Assembly: GCA_963799425.1 (NCBI GenBank)
Contig: CAWCXA010000011.1
Location: 124,001 to 188,000 of the forward strand
Direction: 5' to 3'
DNA length: 64,000 bases
Source of the DNA: CAVWSM01 sp963799425
Lineage (GTDB): Bacteria > Actinomycetota > Actinomycetes > Jiangellales > Jiangellaceae
This document shows, one piece after another, positions 51,214 to 60,138 of the stretch. Under the pieces are notes generated by a model. The model saw only the letters and a list, made by a program, of their open reading frames with translations. It ran no database searches and was not told the DNA's origin. Numbering within the stretch: position 1 is the first letter of the stretch; each line of letters opens with the position of its first letter. A program made the translations under genes and the position numbers.

Positions 51214-52419
51214 ATGAGGATCCTGCTCGTTGGAGCTGGCGGCGTCGGCTCCGCGCTCGCCAAGATCGCTGCCCGCCGAGACTTCTTCTCGGCGCTGCAC
51301 GTCACCGACTATGACGAGGGCCGTGCGCGCCAGGTCATCGCTGACACGGCGGAGCCGAGGTACACCGCCGGACAGCTCGACGCCAGCGACGAGGAAGCCG
51401 TCTTGGCCGCGATCCGCAAGCACCGCGCCGACGTGGTGATGAACGCGGTGGACCCGCGGTTCGTGATGCCGGTCTTCCGCGCGGCCCTTGCCGGCGGTGC
51501 CCACTACCTCGACATGGCGATGTCGCTGTCGAAGCCACATCCCGAGAAGCCGTACGAGCTCCCCGGGGTCAAGCTCGGTGACGAGCAGTTCGCTCTTGAC
51601 GCGCAGTGGCGCGAGCGTGGCCAGCTAGCGCTGGTCGGCATGGGTGTCGAGCCGGGACTCGCCGATGTGTTCGCGCGTTATGCCGCGGACCATCTGTTCT
51701 CACGCATCGACGAGCTGGGGGTGCGCGATGGGTCGAACATCAGCGTCGATGGGTACGAGTTCGCGCCGACCTTCTCCATCTGGACGACGATCGAGGAGTG
51801 CCTCAACCCACCATTGATCTTCGAGCGCGACCGCGAGTGGTTCACGACCGAGCCGTTCAGTGAACCCGAGGTGTTCGACTTTCCCGAGGGCATCGGGCCG
51901 GTGGAATGCGTCAATGTCGAACACGAGGAAGTCGTACTCATGCCGCGGCGGATCGACGCCGGGCGCGTGACGTTCAAGTACGGCCTCGGTACCGAGTTCA
52001 TCGACGTGCTCAAGACATTGCACAAGCTGCACCTCGACGACACGAGCCCCGTCGACGTCAAGGGCGTCAAGGTGTCACCGCGTGACGTCGTCGCTGCGTC
52101 ACTGCCCGACCCCGCGACACTCGGCGACAAGATGCGCGGCAAGACCTGCGCGGGAGTATGGGTGCGCGGGCTCGGCAAGGATGGCCAGCCGCGCGAGGTC
52201 TACCTCTACCACGTCGTCGACAACGCGTGGTCGATGTCCGAGTACGGCTCGCAGGCCGTCGTCTGGCAGACCGCGATCCACCCGGTGGTGGCCCTTGAGC
52301 TCATCGCCGACGGCACCTGGAAAGGCGCTGGCGTGCTCGGCCCGGAGGCGTTCGACGCGGTGCCTTTCCTTGATCGGTTGAAGGCGTACGGATCGCCGTG
52401 GGGGATCCGTGAGGGCTGA
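51214..52419 (+). CDS. Saccharopine dehydrogenase family oxidoreductase
   Basis: A 401-residue NAD(P)-dependent enzyme. The N-terminal Rossmann motif is MRILLVGAGGVGSALAKIA; HYLDMAMSLSK and VGMGVEPGLADVFARYAADH are typical of saccharopine dehydrogenase/carboxynorspermidine dehydrogenase relatives. The C-terminal half (VKVSPRDVVAASLPDP, YLYHVVDNAWSMSEYGSQAV) is the substrate-binding domain. It may act in lysine breakdown or polyamine synthesis; which one cannot be decided. It is divergent from the MarR gene and shares the palindrome. Confidence 0.82.
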   Translation: MRILLVGAGGVGSALAKIAARRDFFSALHVTDYDEGRARQVIADTAEPRYTAGQLDASDEEAVLAAIRKHRADVVMNAVDPRFVMPVFRAALAGGAHYLDMAMSLSKPHPEKPYELPGVKLGDEQFALDAQWRERGQLALVGMGVEPGLADVFARYAADHLFSRIDELGVRDGSNISVDGYEFAPTFSIWTTIEECLNPPLIFERDREWFTTEPFSEPEVFDFPEGIGPVECVNVEHEEVVLMPRRIDAGRVTFKYGLGTEFIDVLKTLHKLHLDDTSPVDVKGVKVSPRDVVAASLPDPATLGDKMRGKTCAGVWVRGLGKDGQPREVYLYHVVDNAWSMSEYGSQAVVWQTAIHPVVALELIADGTWKGAGVLGPEAFDAVPFLDRLKAYGSPWGIREG

Positions 52420-52429
52420 GCCGTACAGA

Positions 52430-53068
52430 TCAGATCGCTTGCCCGGATCGCGGGTGCTCCTGTGGCGGCGGACGGTGTGAGGCCACCTTGTGCGGGTCGC
52501 TGGCTCCGAGGATGTGCCGCATCCGCTGCAGGACCGTGTCCGTGAACAGGCCGGCAACCGCGGCCGCGGTCACGAGGACGGACAGTCCGGCAGGGGAGGT
52601 CGCCTGGTCGCCGATGCTGACCAGGCTTGCGTTGATGGTCACCACGAACAGGACGCCCAGCAAGGCAGAGGGCAGTGGCCGCAGCACGTACCACCAGAGG
52701 AAGCTCGCTTCGAGAGTGTCGTAGCCGGCGCGCGACACGAACATCCGCGCCTGCTGAATCACACTTCCGCACACCGCCGCGGCCGCGCTTACGAGGAACA
52801 GCGCAGTGGTCGGCGTGAGCGTGAAGTCCGGACCCCACCAATGCATGGTGCTGGTAGCGACGGGTGATTCAGCCGGCGATGCGTCGACCGAGGCGACAAG
52901 GCTCTCCGCCGGCCCGTACGCCCAGACGAGCCAGACGAGGGCGCCGACGCTCTGGACGATCAGCAGGGTTCCGACGAGGACCCGCATCCAGTCCGGCATC
53001 CGCTCGTCCGAAGTGGCCCGCTCCGTTGCGTCGTACCCGATCTCCAACGATGTGGCTGCAGCGGTCAT
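52430..53068 (-). CDS. Four-helix membrane protein of unknown function
   Basis: A 212-residue protein with four hydrophobic segments (about 28–51, 86–107, 122–149 and 158–178). Between helices 1 and 2 is an extracytoplasmic loop rich in Ser/Ala/Thr, and between 3 and 4 the stretch WWYVLRPLPSALLGVLFVV includes an Arg-Pro. The C-terminal tail is soluble and polar (HRPPPQEHPRSGQ). Nothing suggests a catalytic site or transporter motif. Its stop lies 11 bases from the convergent dehydrogenase gene. Confidence 0.65.
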   Translation of the reverse strand: MTAAATSLEIGYDATERATSDERMPDWMRVLVGTLLIVQSVGALVWLVWAYGPAESLVASVDASPAESPVATSTMHWWGPDFTLTPTTALFLVSAAAAVCGSVIQQARMFVSRAGYDTLEASFLWWYVLRPLPSALLGVLFVVTINASLVSIGDQATSPAGLSVLVTAAAVAGLFTDTVLQRMRHILGASDPHKVASHRPPPQEHPRSGQAI

Positions 53069-53169
53069 GGCGGTCTCCTCTCACGCCGCAAGCACCTGTA
53101 TGAGGCTCGCCAGTGCCGATTGATACGTGCGAGGACGTTCGGCCGATTCACGGGTCGGCCCGGTGGACG

Positions 53170-53979
53170 TCAGGCCAGGACCTCGACTGAGTCACCAACG
53201 TGCAGGGTGCCGACGTAGTCGGGGATGAGGTTCACCCCGAACCAGACCTTGCCGTCCCAGCCGCGATGCCTGGCCAACGTACGGATCGGCTCCTTGCCCC
53301 TCGTGAGGGTGAAGGGGTCAATCGTCGTCATCACGCAGCGATCGCAGAGCTTGACGGCACGAAACGACACCCCGCCCAGTCGTACGCGCCGCCAGCCGTC
53401 CTCCGCGAACGGCCCATCGCCATCGACGACCACGCTCGGCCGGAACCGCCGCATCACCAGCGGGTCGGGTGTCGGCTCATCCCGCTCCTGCGCCGTCTGG
53501 GCGACCCACTCGTTGAGCTGTCGGAGCGAGGCACTTGTGGTGAGCAGGAGCGGGTACGCGTCGGCGAAGGTCACCCGGTCGTCAGGCCTTCCGTACGCCT
53601 GGTCGACCGCCCGCTGGGTCGGGTCGTCGAGATGGACGAGGCGTACGTCAGCATCGAGAAGCTTGGCGAACCAGGCGTCGGCCGCGGGGTCGACCGCGGA
53701 TGCCTGAAGCGGGGTGTCCCACACCGTGACCGGCACAAGCTCCGCCGGCTTGTCCGCGACGAACAGGTCGGTGGCGTGTGGCCCGCGGATCGACCAGCCG
53801 CCGTCCATGCGAGATGCGAAGACGCTCAGGAGCTGGGCGTTCTCGCGCCCGGTGACCTGCTTACCGGCGGAGTCCACAATCATGAACCGACGGTCGTCGG
53901 CAAGGCCCCACGGCTCGAGCGCGGCCTGCGTGCAGTCGGATGGAGCCGTCGACTTGATCGGGTAGACGTGAAGCGACAT
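53170..53979 (-). CDS. MOSC domain-containing protein
   Basis: A 269-residue protein with an N-terminal MOSC beta-barrel domain (MSLHVYPIKST, LADDRRFMIVDSAGKQVTGR) and a C-terminal MOSC domain (MRRFRPSVVVDGDGPFAEDG, VKLCDRCVMTTIDP with the conserved cysteine of sulfur or molybdenum-cofactor-binding members). It resembles YcbX/mARC-type oxidoreductases that use Moco to reduce N-hydroxylated compounds. The ATG start preceding SLHVYPIKS was chosen over an upstream ORF start. It is divergent from the M4 peptidase gene. Confidence 0.87.
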   Translation of the reverse strand: MSLHVYPIKSTAPSDCTQAALEPWGLADDRRFMIVDSAGKQVTGRENAQLLSVFASRMDGGWSIRGPHATDLFVADKPAELVPVTVWDTPLQASAVDPAADAWFAKLLDADVRLVHLDDPTQRAVDQAYGRPDDRVTFADAYPLLLTTSASLRQLNEWVAQTAQERDEPTPDPLVMRRFRPSVVVDGDGPFAEDGWRRVRLGGVSFRAVKLCDRCVMTTIDPFTLTRGKEPIRTLARHRGWDGKVWFGVNLIPDYVGTLHVGDSVEVLA

Positions 53980-54161
53980 GACGCGCACGAGTACGAACGT
54001 ATCCGAGTCGCACGTACCCGCCGGCGACAAGTAGTTGCTTAACGAAGTTGTTTTTTCTGATCCGCGACTCTGGACAGCCCTCTCTGACTACTGACAGATT
54101 TCGAGTGTTTCCCCTGGGTAATCCCCAGGCTCCCGCGTTTTCGGCACTCTCGGAGGAGATC

Positions 54162-57104
54162 GTGCGCAGAAAGCTCGTGGCCCAAGGCATCGGCCTTGCC
54201 CTACTGATGGCCGGCATCGCCGCCGTCCCGTCAGTTGCCACCCCCCGCCAAGGAGGGACACAAGATCCCTCGCAGCAGCAGATCCAGCGCCTGCGTGACG
54301 CCGCCCAAGGTGGCATCGCCGTGGCCAAGGAGAAGGGCACCGACAAGGTGAACTTCGTCCGTGCGAGCAGGGCAGGAGACCTGCTCCCTTCCTTCAACGG
54401 GTCCGCGACGGCTAAGGCGACCGAATACGTCAGCCTTTATGCCGAGACCTTCGGTGCGACCGGGAGCCAGCTCAAACAGAGCGGTGTGACCAAGGACGCG
54501 CTGGGCACCACGGTGAGCTTCGTGCAGGAGTACCAGGGGCTTCCGGTCTTCGGCGCTGAGTTGCGCGCCCACGTCGACAACGACGGGGACTTGACGTCGG
54601 TCAACGGGACTGCGGTTCCGGTTGAGTCGCTGTCGACAACGCCGCGGCTGTCGGCCGATGAGGCCGCCGCTCGCGCCGTGCGCACGGTCCGGGCAGACCC
54701 GCCGGGCACCGAGGAGTCGCCCGCCGACCTCACCGGCATCGCGGCGCTCGCACCCGAGCTGATGGTCTACCGCACCGGACTGGTACAGGGCATCGCCGGA
54801 AAGGATGTCCTCGTCTACCGGGTGGAGGTCACCAACAGGGCCAACGTCCGAGACGTCGTGTTCGTGGACGCCAACAGTGGCAAGCCGGTCAACCGCTACT
54901 CGATGATCCACGACGCACTCGAGCGGCACCTGATCGAGGCGGGCGGCCGCACCGACCCGAGCACGTTTGTGGAGATCTGGAAGGAGGGCGACCCCTTCCC
55001 GGGCGCTCTCAACACCGACCAGCAGAACGAGGTCGTCGGCACGGGCGAGGCGTACTGGTTCTTCCAGAATGTCTTCGGCCGCGACTCCTATGACGGGGCC
55101 GGGCACTCGATGACCACCGTAAACAACGACGGCCGGATCAACTGCCCAAACGCCAACTGGAACGGCGTCACCACCAACTATTGCAACGGCGTCACCTCCG
55201 ACGACGTCGTCGCCCACGAGTGGGGCCACGCCTACACCGAGTTCACCCACAACCTCATCTACCAGTGGCAGCCGGGCGCGCTCAACGAGTCCTACTCCGA
55301 CATCTGGGGCGAGACTGTCGATCTGATCAACGCGCGCATGGACGAGGAAGAGGGCGACATCGAGAGCCCGCGGCCCGTGGGTGTGTGCTCGACGCACAGC
55401 CCGGCCAGACCGCTGCTCACGATCAACGCCCCGGCAAACATCGCGAAGGACTGCGCGACCGGCGGTGCGGCATTCGGCCCCCAGCTCACCGGCACGGGCA
55501 TCACCGGTGACGTCGTGCTCGGACTCGACGCCGACGAGGACGGCGACGCCGACCCCAACCCCTTCGACCTCGAAGGCAGCGTCTACGACGGCTGCAGCAC
55601 CTTCACCAACCCGACCGCACTTGTCGGCAAGATCGTCATGGTCAATCGTGGCCTCTGCGGCTTCGAGGTGAAGGCCCGCAACGTCAATGCCGTTGGTGGC
55701 GTGGCTGCCGTCATCGCCAACCGTGACCCCTTGCCGATCACCATGTCCGGCGACGCAGCGCCCGACCCCACCATCCCCAGCGTCTCTATCAACCGCGACG
55801 ACCGAGCCCTGATCGCCACCGCCATCGAGGGTTCCGGCGCCACGGTGAACGTGACCATGCGGGACGCCAGTGGCGACCGGGTCGACTCGTACAAGTGGCT
55901 GATGGGTGAGGACGCGACCGCCTTCGGCGGCGCGATCCGCGACATGTGGTCTCCGACCTGCTACGGCGACCCCGGCAAGGTCTCGGACGCCGAGTACTTC
56001 TGCAGCACCGACGACGGCGGCGGCGTGCACAGCAACTCGGGTGTCCCCAACCATGGGTACGCCCTGCTCGTCGACGGCGGGGACTACAACGGACAGTCGG
56101 TCACCGGCATCGGCCTCGACAAGTCCGCGGCGATCTACTTCCGGGCGATGACCCGCTACCAGACGGTCTTCACCGACTTCGAGGACCACGCAAACTCTCT
56201 GGAGTCCTCGTGTGCCGACCTGACCGGTACGCAGGTCAACGCGCTCACCGTCACTCCCAACGCCACGCCCACCGTGGCCGGGACGATCACCGCTGACGAC
56301 TGCGCGTCGGTCTCGGCGATGATTGCCGCGGTGGAGCTGCGCACGGAGCCCGTACAGTGCAACTTCCAGCCGATGTTCGATTTCGACGTCCCGCCGCTGT
56401 GCGCAGCCGGGTCGAAGCAGAACGTCGTTTGGCGGGAGAACTTCTCCGACGGGCTGGCTGGCTGGTCGACCGCGCAGCAAATCAGGTTTGCGGGTGGCTT
56501 CGCTGCTCCGTGGGAGGCCGTCGCGAGTGGTCCGAAGGAGCACGCCAGTGCCGCGGCCTTCGCGCCTGGTCCGGACCAGGGCAACTGCAGCGGCGGCGCG
56601 GGGGATTTCTCCTCCTCCGACTCGCTCATCAGTCCGGCGATCAGCCTGCCCGGTGCGGGCTTCAAGACGCCGTGGCTCACGTTCGACCACTACATGGCCA
56701 CCGAGCCCGGCTTTGATGGTGGCAACGTGAAGGTGTCGATCAATGGCGGCGCGTGGACCCTTCCACCAGCCGGGGCCTACACCTTCAACGCCCCCGCCGG
56801 CAACCTCACGTCGGCCGCTGCGGGCAACACCAACCCGCTGGCCGGCCAGGCGGGGTTCACCGGCACGGACGGAGGCGAGCCGACCGGCTCGTGGGGCCAG
56901 TCGCACGTCGACCTGGCTGCGGCCGGCGCCAAGCCCGGTGACACCATCCAGATCCGGTTCGACTTCGGCCGGGACGGCTGTGGCGGCAATGACGGTTGGT
57001 ACGTCGACAACGTCACGGTGTCCACCTGCAAGGACAAGCCGAAGGGAAGTCCGAATGCCGTAGAGCCGAGCACGGTCGACGGCAGTGTGACGGCCTCGGT
57101 GTGA
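54162..57104 (+). CDS. Secreted M4 (thermolysin-like) protease with inserted PA domain
   Basis: A 980-residue exported zinc protease. Signal peptide: residues 1–28 (RRKLVAQGIGLALLMAGIAA). An FTP/PepSY-type propeptide region spans about 60–240 (SFVQEYQGLPVFGAELR). The M4 site is H352-E353-x-x-H356 in AHEWGHAYTEF, with third ligand E376 in NESYSDIWG. A protease-associated domain (about 430–560, GKIVMVNRGLCGFEVKARN) is inserted before the M4 C-terminal part, GVHSNSGVPNHGYALLVDGG in part. A C-terminal 250-residue beta domain (about 730–980, VVWRENFSDGLAGWS) follows. The GTG start with GGAGGA 5 bases upstream was chosen. M36 is less likely, as the NESYSD and VHSNSG motifs are M4. Confidence 0.9.
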   Translation: MRRKLVAQGIGLALLMAGIAAVPSVATPRQGGTQDPSQQQIQRLRDAAQGGIAVAKEKGTDKVNFVRASRAGDLLPSFNGSATAKATEYVSLYAETFGATGSQLKQSGVTKDALGTTVSFVQEYQGLPVFGAELRAHVDNDGDLTSVNGTAVPVESLSTTPRLSADEAAARAVRTVRADPPGTEESPADLTGIAALAPELMVYRTGLVQGIAGKDVLVYRVEVTNRANVRDVVFVDANSGKPVNRYSMIHDALERHLIEAGGRTDPSTFVEIWKEGDPFPGALNTDQQNEVVGTGEAYWFFQNVFGRDSYDGAGHSMTTVNNDGRINCPNANWNGVTTNYCNGVTSDDVVAHEWGHAYTEFTHNLIYQWQPGALNESYSDIWGETVDLINARMDEEEGDIESPRPVGVCSTHSPARPLLTINAPANIAKDCATGGAAFGPQLTGTGITGDVVLGLDADEDGDADPNPFDLEGSVYDGCSTFTNPTALVGKIVMVNRGLCGFEVKARNVNAVGGVAAVIANRDPLPITMSGDAAPDPTIPSVSINRDDRALIATAIEGSGATVNVTMRDASGDRVDSYKWLMGEDATAFGGAIRDMWSPTCYGDPGKVSDAEYFCSTDDGGGVHSNSGVPNHGYALLVDGGDYNGQSVTGIGLDKSAAIYFRAMTRYQTVFTDFEDHANSLESSCADLTGTQVNALTVTPNATPTVAGTITADDCASVSAMIAAVELRTEPVQCNFQPMFDFDVPPLCAAGSKQNVVWRENFSDGLAGWSTAQQIRFAGGFAAPWEAVASGPKEHASAAAFAPGPDQGNCSGGAGDFSSSDSLISPAISLPGAGFKTPWLTFDHYMATEPGFDGGNVKVSINGGAWTLPPAGAYTFNAPAGNLTSAAAGNTNPLAGQAGFTGTDGGEPTGSWGQSHVDLAAAGAKPGDTIQIRFDFGRDGCGGNDGWYVDNVTVSTCKDKPKGSPNAVEPSTVDGSVTASV

Positions 57105-57129
57105 GCTACGCGCACCGAAACTGAGAGTC

Positions 57130-57158
57130 AGGCCCCGCCGGTCCCACCGGCGGGGCCT
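57130..57158. terminator. Hairpin terminator after the M4 protease
   Basis: A perfect 13-bp stem, AGGCCCCGCCGGT at 57130–57142 and its complement at 57146–57158, with a 3-base loop. It lies between convergent gene ends, so it could serve both. Confidence 0.75.
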
Positions 57159-57172
57159 GGCCCGGCGTCGGG

Positions 57173-58117
57173 TTAGCCGGTCGCGGCACGGGCGACCAGA
57201 TCGGCAACCTCGCGGGCGCAGCCCCAGGACATCGCGACACCAGAGCCGCGGTGACCGTACGAGTGGATGACCCGCGAGCCGGCCACCATCTCCTCCTCGA
57301 GCCGGACGCTGGACCGGCCTGGCCGCAGTCCGACTTGCACCTCGAGGACGCGTGCGCCACGCAGCCGCGGCTCGACCTCCGTGCATCGCCGCAGGATGTC
57401 CTCTGTCTGATGCGGATCGGGCGCGAGGCTCCAGTCGTCCAGGCGAGCATTGCCGCCACACACGACCCGGCCCGCGTGCGGCATGAAGCCAACCCAGTCG
57501 GTGTCGGCGCCGCCCTCGAAGAAGAACTCGTCGAGTCCCGGGTTCTCGATCACGACGTGCTGCCCACGGATCGGATGCACATCGTCGTCCGCTGCCAGCT
57601 CCCTTGCGCCGACGCCGGCGCAGTTGATGACCACCGGTGCCTCCGCCGCCGCTTCGGCCAGCGACGCAACCCGGTGCAAGACGATCTCGCCGCCAACGGC
57701 CTCGAACCGGCTCGTCAGGTACGCCAGGTAGCGCGGCATGTCCGCCAACGGAGACACCACCCAGAACGCAACGGGGAAGCCAGCATGCTCGTCCGGGGTG
57801 CACTCCTGGAACCCGGGAAGGGCCTCGGCCCATGGTGGCGTGCCTGCACCGAGCCTGCTCACCAATCGGCCACGCGCCATCCGTACGCCGGTGTCAGGGT
57901 CGCTCGCCAACCCCTCGGACTCGCGCCAGCTGACTTGCTGCCACCGAGCTTCGCGTTCGCCGAACGCTGGCCCACCGATCATCGCTCCAGCAACGGCCGA
58001 GGTCGTGTTCGGCGGGAGCTCCGCGGTGCGAATGCGGACAGAGAGGCCATCCTCCGCCAGGCAGACCGCGGTCGTCAGACCGGTGACTCCGGCTCCGATG
58101 ACGAGGACGTCGGTCAT
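57173..58117 (-). CDS. D-amino-acid oxidase family FAD enzyme
   Basis: A 314-residue flavoprotein. The FAD-binding motif is DVLVIGAGVTGLTTAVCLAE; the middle and C-terminal parts show MIGGPAFGEREARWQQVSW, VVINCAGVGARELA, PIRGQHVVIEN, the active-site-like PHAGRVVCGG and the C-terminal SYGHRGSGVAMSWGCAREVA, which match D-amino-acid oxidase proteins, including the conserved GHRGSG. It oxidises D-amino acids to keto acids with hydrogen peroxide. The product could feed the nearby GABA-related and peptide-degrading genes; which D-amino acid is used is unknown. Confidence 0.88.
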   Translation of the reverse strand: MTDVLVIGAGVTGLTTAVCLAEDGLSVRIRTAELPPNTTSAVAGAMIGGPAFGEREARWQQVSWRESEGLASDPDTGVRMARGRLVSRLGAGTPPWAEALPGFQECTPDEHAGFPVAFWVVSPLADMPRYLAYLTSRFEAVGGEIVLHRVASLAEAAAEAPVVINCAGVGARELAADDDVHPIRGQHVVIENPGLDEFFFEGGADTDWVGFMPHAGRVVCGGNARLDDWSLAPDPHQTEDILRRCTEVEPRLRGARVLEVQVGLRPGRSSVRLEEEMVAGSRVIHSYGHRGSGVAMSWGCAREVADLVARAATG

Positions 58118-58130
58118 GCTGGCAACGCTA

Positions 58131-58727
58131 TTACGGCAACCCGCGCGCCATCATCAGCCCGGGATCCTCAGCGTCCAGCTGGACGAAGCCGAGCCGTCGG
58201 TAGAAGCCGATCGCTCTGGTGTTGGCGGGACTGACGCCTAGGTGCACGCCGGGCGATCCCTGAGCCACGAGTGCCGCAAGCAAGGTATCCATGAGCGCAC
58301 GACCCTGACCACGTCCTTGCGCCCGCGGCAGCAGGTCGATGTGCAGATGCGACGGGAACTGTTTGACGACGTCGTCTGCGGCGATCGGCGGGTGGTGGAT
58401 CATCCGTACGAGCGTCCCGTCGCGAGCTCGCCCTGCGCCGGCAGGCGTCAGCGGGTACTGCTCGCGTAGCCGCGGCCACCACGACTCCTCACAGGCAACC
58501 TCGAATGCACGCGTGTCGAGCGCGCCCAACACGTACCCGACAATCTCTTGCTCGTCGGTGAGCACGAGCGCGAGCAGTGGCTGCAGAGCGACGTACGGGC
58601 CGACGTAGATGTGCCCGAGCAGCCGGGGGTCGTCGTACAGCGGTGATGCATCTCCGCCAGAGTCACCGGTGCGCAGGCAGATGTCGTACATGGCGTCGAC
58701 GTCGGCCGGCGTCGCAGCTCGGATCAC
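58131..58727 (-). CDS. GNAT family N-acetyltransferase
   Basis: A 198-residue acetyltransferase. The fold's start is VIRAATPADVDAMYDICLRT, and the acetyl-CoA loop is LLPRAQGRGQGRALMDTLLA, then LGVSPANTRAIGFYRRLGFV. The GTG start lies 2 bases downstream of the gabT stop, with no clear ribosome site. It is thus in the same transcript as gabT. The substrate is unknown; proximity suggests an amino acid, amine or D-amino acid. Confidence 0.85.
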   Translation of the reverse strand: MIRAATPADVDAMYDICLRTGDSGGDASPLYDDPRLLGHIYVGPYVALQPLLALVLTDEQEIVGYVLGALDTRAFEVACEESWWPRLREQYPLTPAGAGRARDGTLVRMIHHPPIAADDVVKQFPSHLHIDLLPRAQGRGQGRALMDTLLAALVAQGSPGVHLGVSPANTRAIGFYRRLGFVQLDAEDPGLMMARGLP

Positions 58728-58729
58728 GG

Positions 58730-60076
58730 TTACGCGGCCGCAGCGAACGCCTCGGCGAGGATCGAGAGTCCCTCGTCGAGCAGGTGGTCGGGCATCACCA
58801 ACGGTGGCAGGAACCGCAGCACGTTGCCGTATGTGCCGCACGTGAGAACAACGAGACCGGCTGCGTGGCAGAACTTCGCGACTGCCTGCGTCGTGGCGGC
58901 ATCAGGCTCGATGGTGCCGGGCCGCGCGAGCTCGATCGCGATCATGGCACCGCGGCCGCGTACGTCGCCGATGACGGGATGCTTGTCCTGCAAATTGCGC
59001 AGCACGGGCAACATCCGCTCGCCGATCGCGGTCGCACGCGCCGCCAGATCCTGCTCGCGCATCGTGCGGATCGCGCCCAGGGCGGCGGCGCACGCCACCG
59101 GGTTGCCGCCGTAGGTGCCGCCGAGTCCGCCTACGTGCGCGGCGTCCATGATGTCGGCCCGGCCGGTGACGGCGCCGAGCGGAAGACCGCCCGCGATGCC
59201 CTTGGCGGTCGTGATGACGTCAGGCACGACTCCCTCGTCCTCGCAGGCGAACCACGAGCCGGTGCGACAGAAGCCCGTCTGGATCTCGTCGGCGACCAAC
59301 ACGATGCCCTGCTCGCGCGCCCACTCGGCAAGAGCAGGGAGAAAACCAGGGGCCGGGACGACAAAGCCGCCCTCACCCTGGATCGGCTCGATCACGATCG
59401 CGGCGACGTCGGACCCGCCGACCTGCTTGTCGATGATCGAGATCGCGCGCGCGGCGGCCTCGCGACCGGTGATCGGCGTCGGCTCCCGGAACGGGTAGCT
59501 CATCGGCGCGCGGTAGACCTCCGGCGCGAACGGCCCGAACGAGTGCTTGTAGGGCATCGACTTCGCGGTCAGCGCCATTGTGAGGTTGGTGCGACCGTGG
59601 TAGCCGTGGTCGAATGCGATGACGGCCTGCCGTCCGGTGAACGCCCGGGCGATCTTGACGGCGTTCTCGACCGCTTCCGCGCCGGAGTTGAACAGCGCCG
59701 AGCGCTTCTCGTGGTCGCCCGGCGTCATGGCGTTGAGCTGCTCGCAGACTGCGACATAGCCCTCGTATGGCGTGATCATGAAGCACGTGTGGGTGAAGGC
59801 GGCGACCTGTTCCTGGACCTCCTCGACGACGAGCGGGGCGCTCGCCCCGACCGACGTAACGGCGATACCGGATCCGAAGTCGATCAGCTGGTTGCCGTCG
59901 ACGTCGACGAGGATGCCACCAGCGGCACGCGTGATGAAGGCTGGCAGCGTGATGCCGACACCTCGGGCCACGGCCTGGGTCCGGCGGTCGAGCAGCTCCT
60001 TGGACTGCGGGCCCGGCACATCGGTCACCAGCCGCCGCTCTTGGCTGATTCCATTGACGATGTTCTGCACGGGCAA
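58730..60076 (-). CDS. gabT: 4-aminobutyrate aminotransferase
   Basis: A 448-residue class III PLP transaminase that moves the amino group of GABA to 2-oxoglutarate, giving succinate semialdehyde. Seen are FNSGAEAVENAVKIARAFTG, EPIQGEGGFVVPAPGFL, VADEIQTGFCRTGSWF and the PLP lysine in ITTAKGIAGGLPLGAVTG. The extra N-terminal QNIVNGISQERRLVTDVPGP matches actinobacterial GabT. It is divergent from gabD with only 62 bases between, so they are likely co-regulated. With gabD it completes putrescine breakdown begun in the 31–35 kb region. Confidence 0.94.
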   Translation of the reverse strand: MPVQNIVNGISQERRLVTDVPGPQSKELLDRRTQAVARGVGITLPAFITRAAGGILVDVDGNQLIDFGSGIAVTSVGASAPLVVEEVQEQVAAFTHTCFMITPYEGYVAVCEQLNAMTPGDHEKRSALFNSGAEAVENAVKIARAFTGRQAVIAFDHGYHGRTNLTMALTAKSMPYKHSFGPFAPEVYRAPMSYPFREPTPITGREAAARAISIIDKQVGGSDVAAIVIEPIQGEGGFVVPAPGFLPALAEWAREQGIVLVADEIQTGFCRTGSWFACEDEGVVPDVITTAKGIAGGLPLGAVTGRADIMDAAHVGGLGGTYGGNPVACAAALGAIRTMREQDLAARATAIGERMLPVLRNLQDKHPVIGDVRGRGAMIAIELARPGTIEPDAATTQAVAKFCHAAGLVVLTCGTYGNVLRFLPPLVMPDHLLDEGLSILAEAFAAAA

Positions 60077-60138
60077 ACGGTAGACCTAGGGTGGTGGAGG
60101 ATGCCGCGAGGCCGGTTCCACGTCGCTGAGGAGAGATC

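Noticed and set aside
54048..54161. An upstream ATG for the M4 protease.
   Set aside because: It would bury the signal peptide 38 residues inside; the GTG at 54162 has a good ribosome site and a direct signal peptide.
54231..57833. A 1200-codon open frame on the minus strand, opposite the M4 protease.
   Set aside because: It lacks domain signals and mirrors a well-supported gene with HExxH and PA motifs; long antisense frames are common in high-GC DNA.
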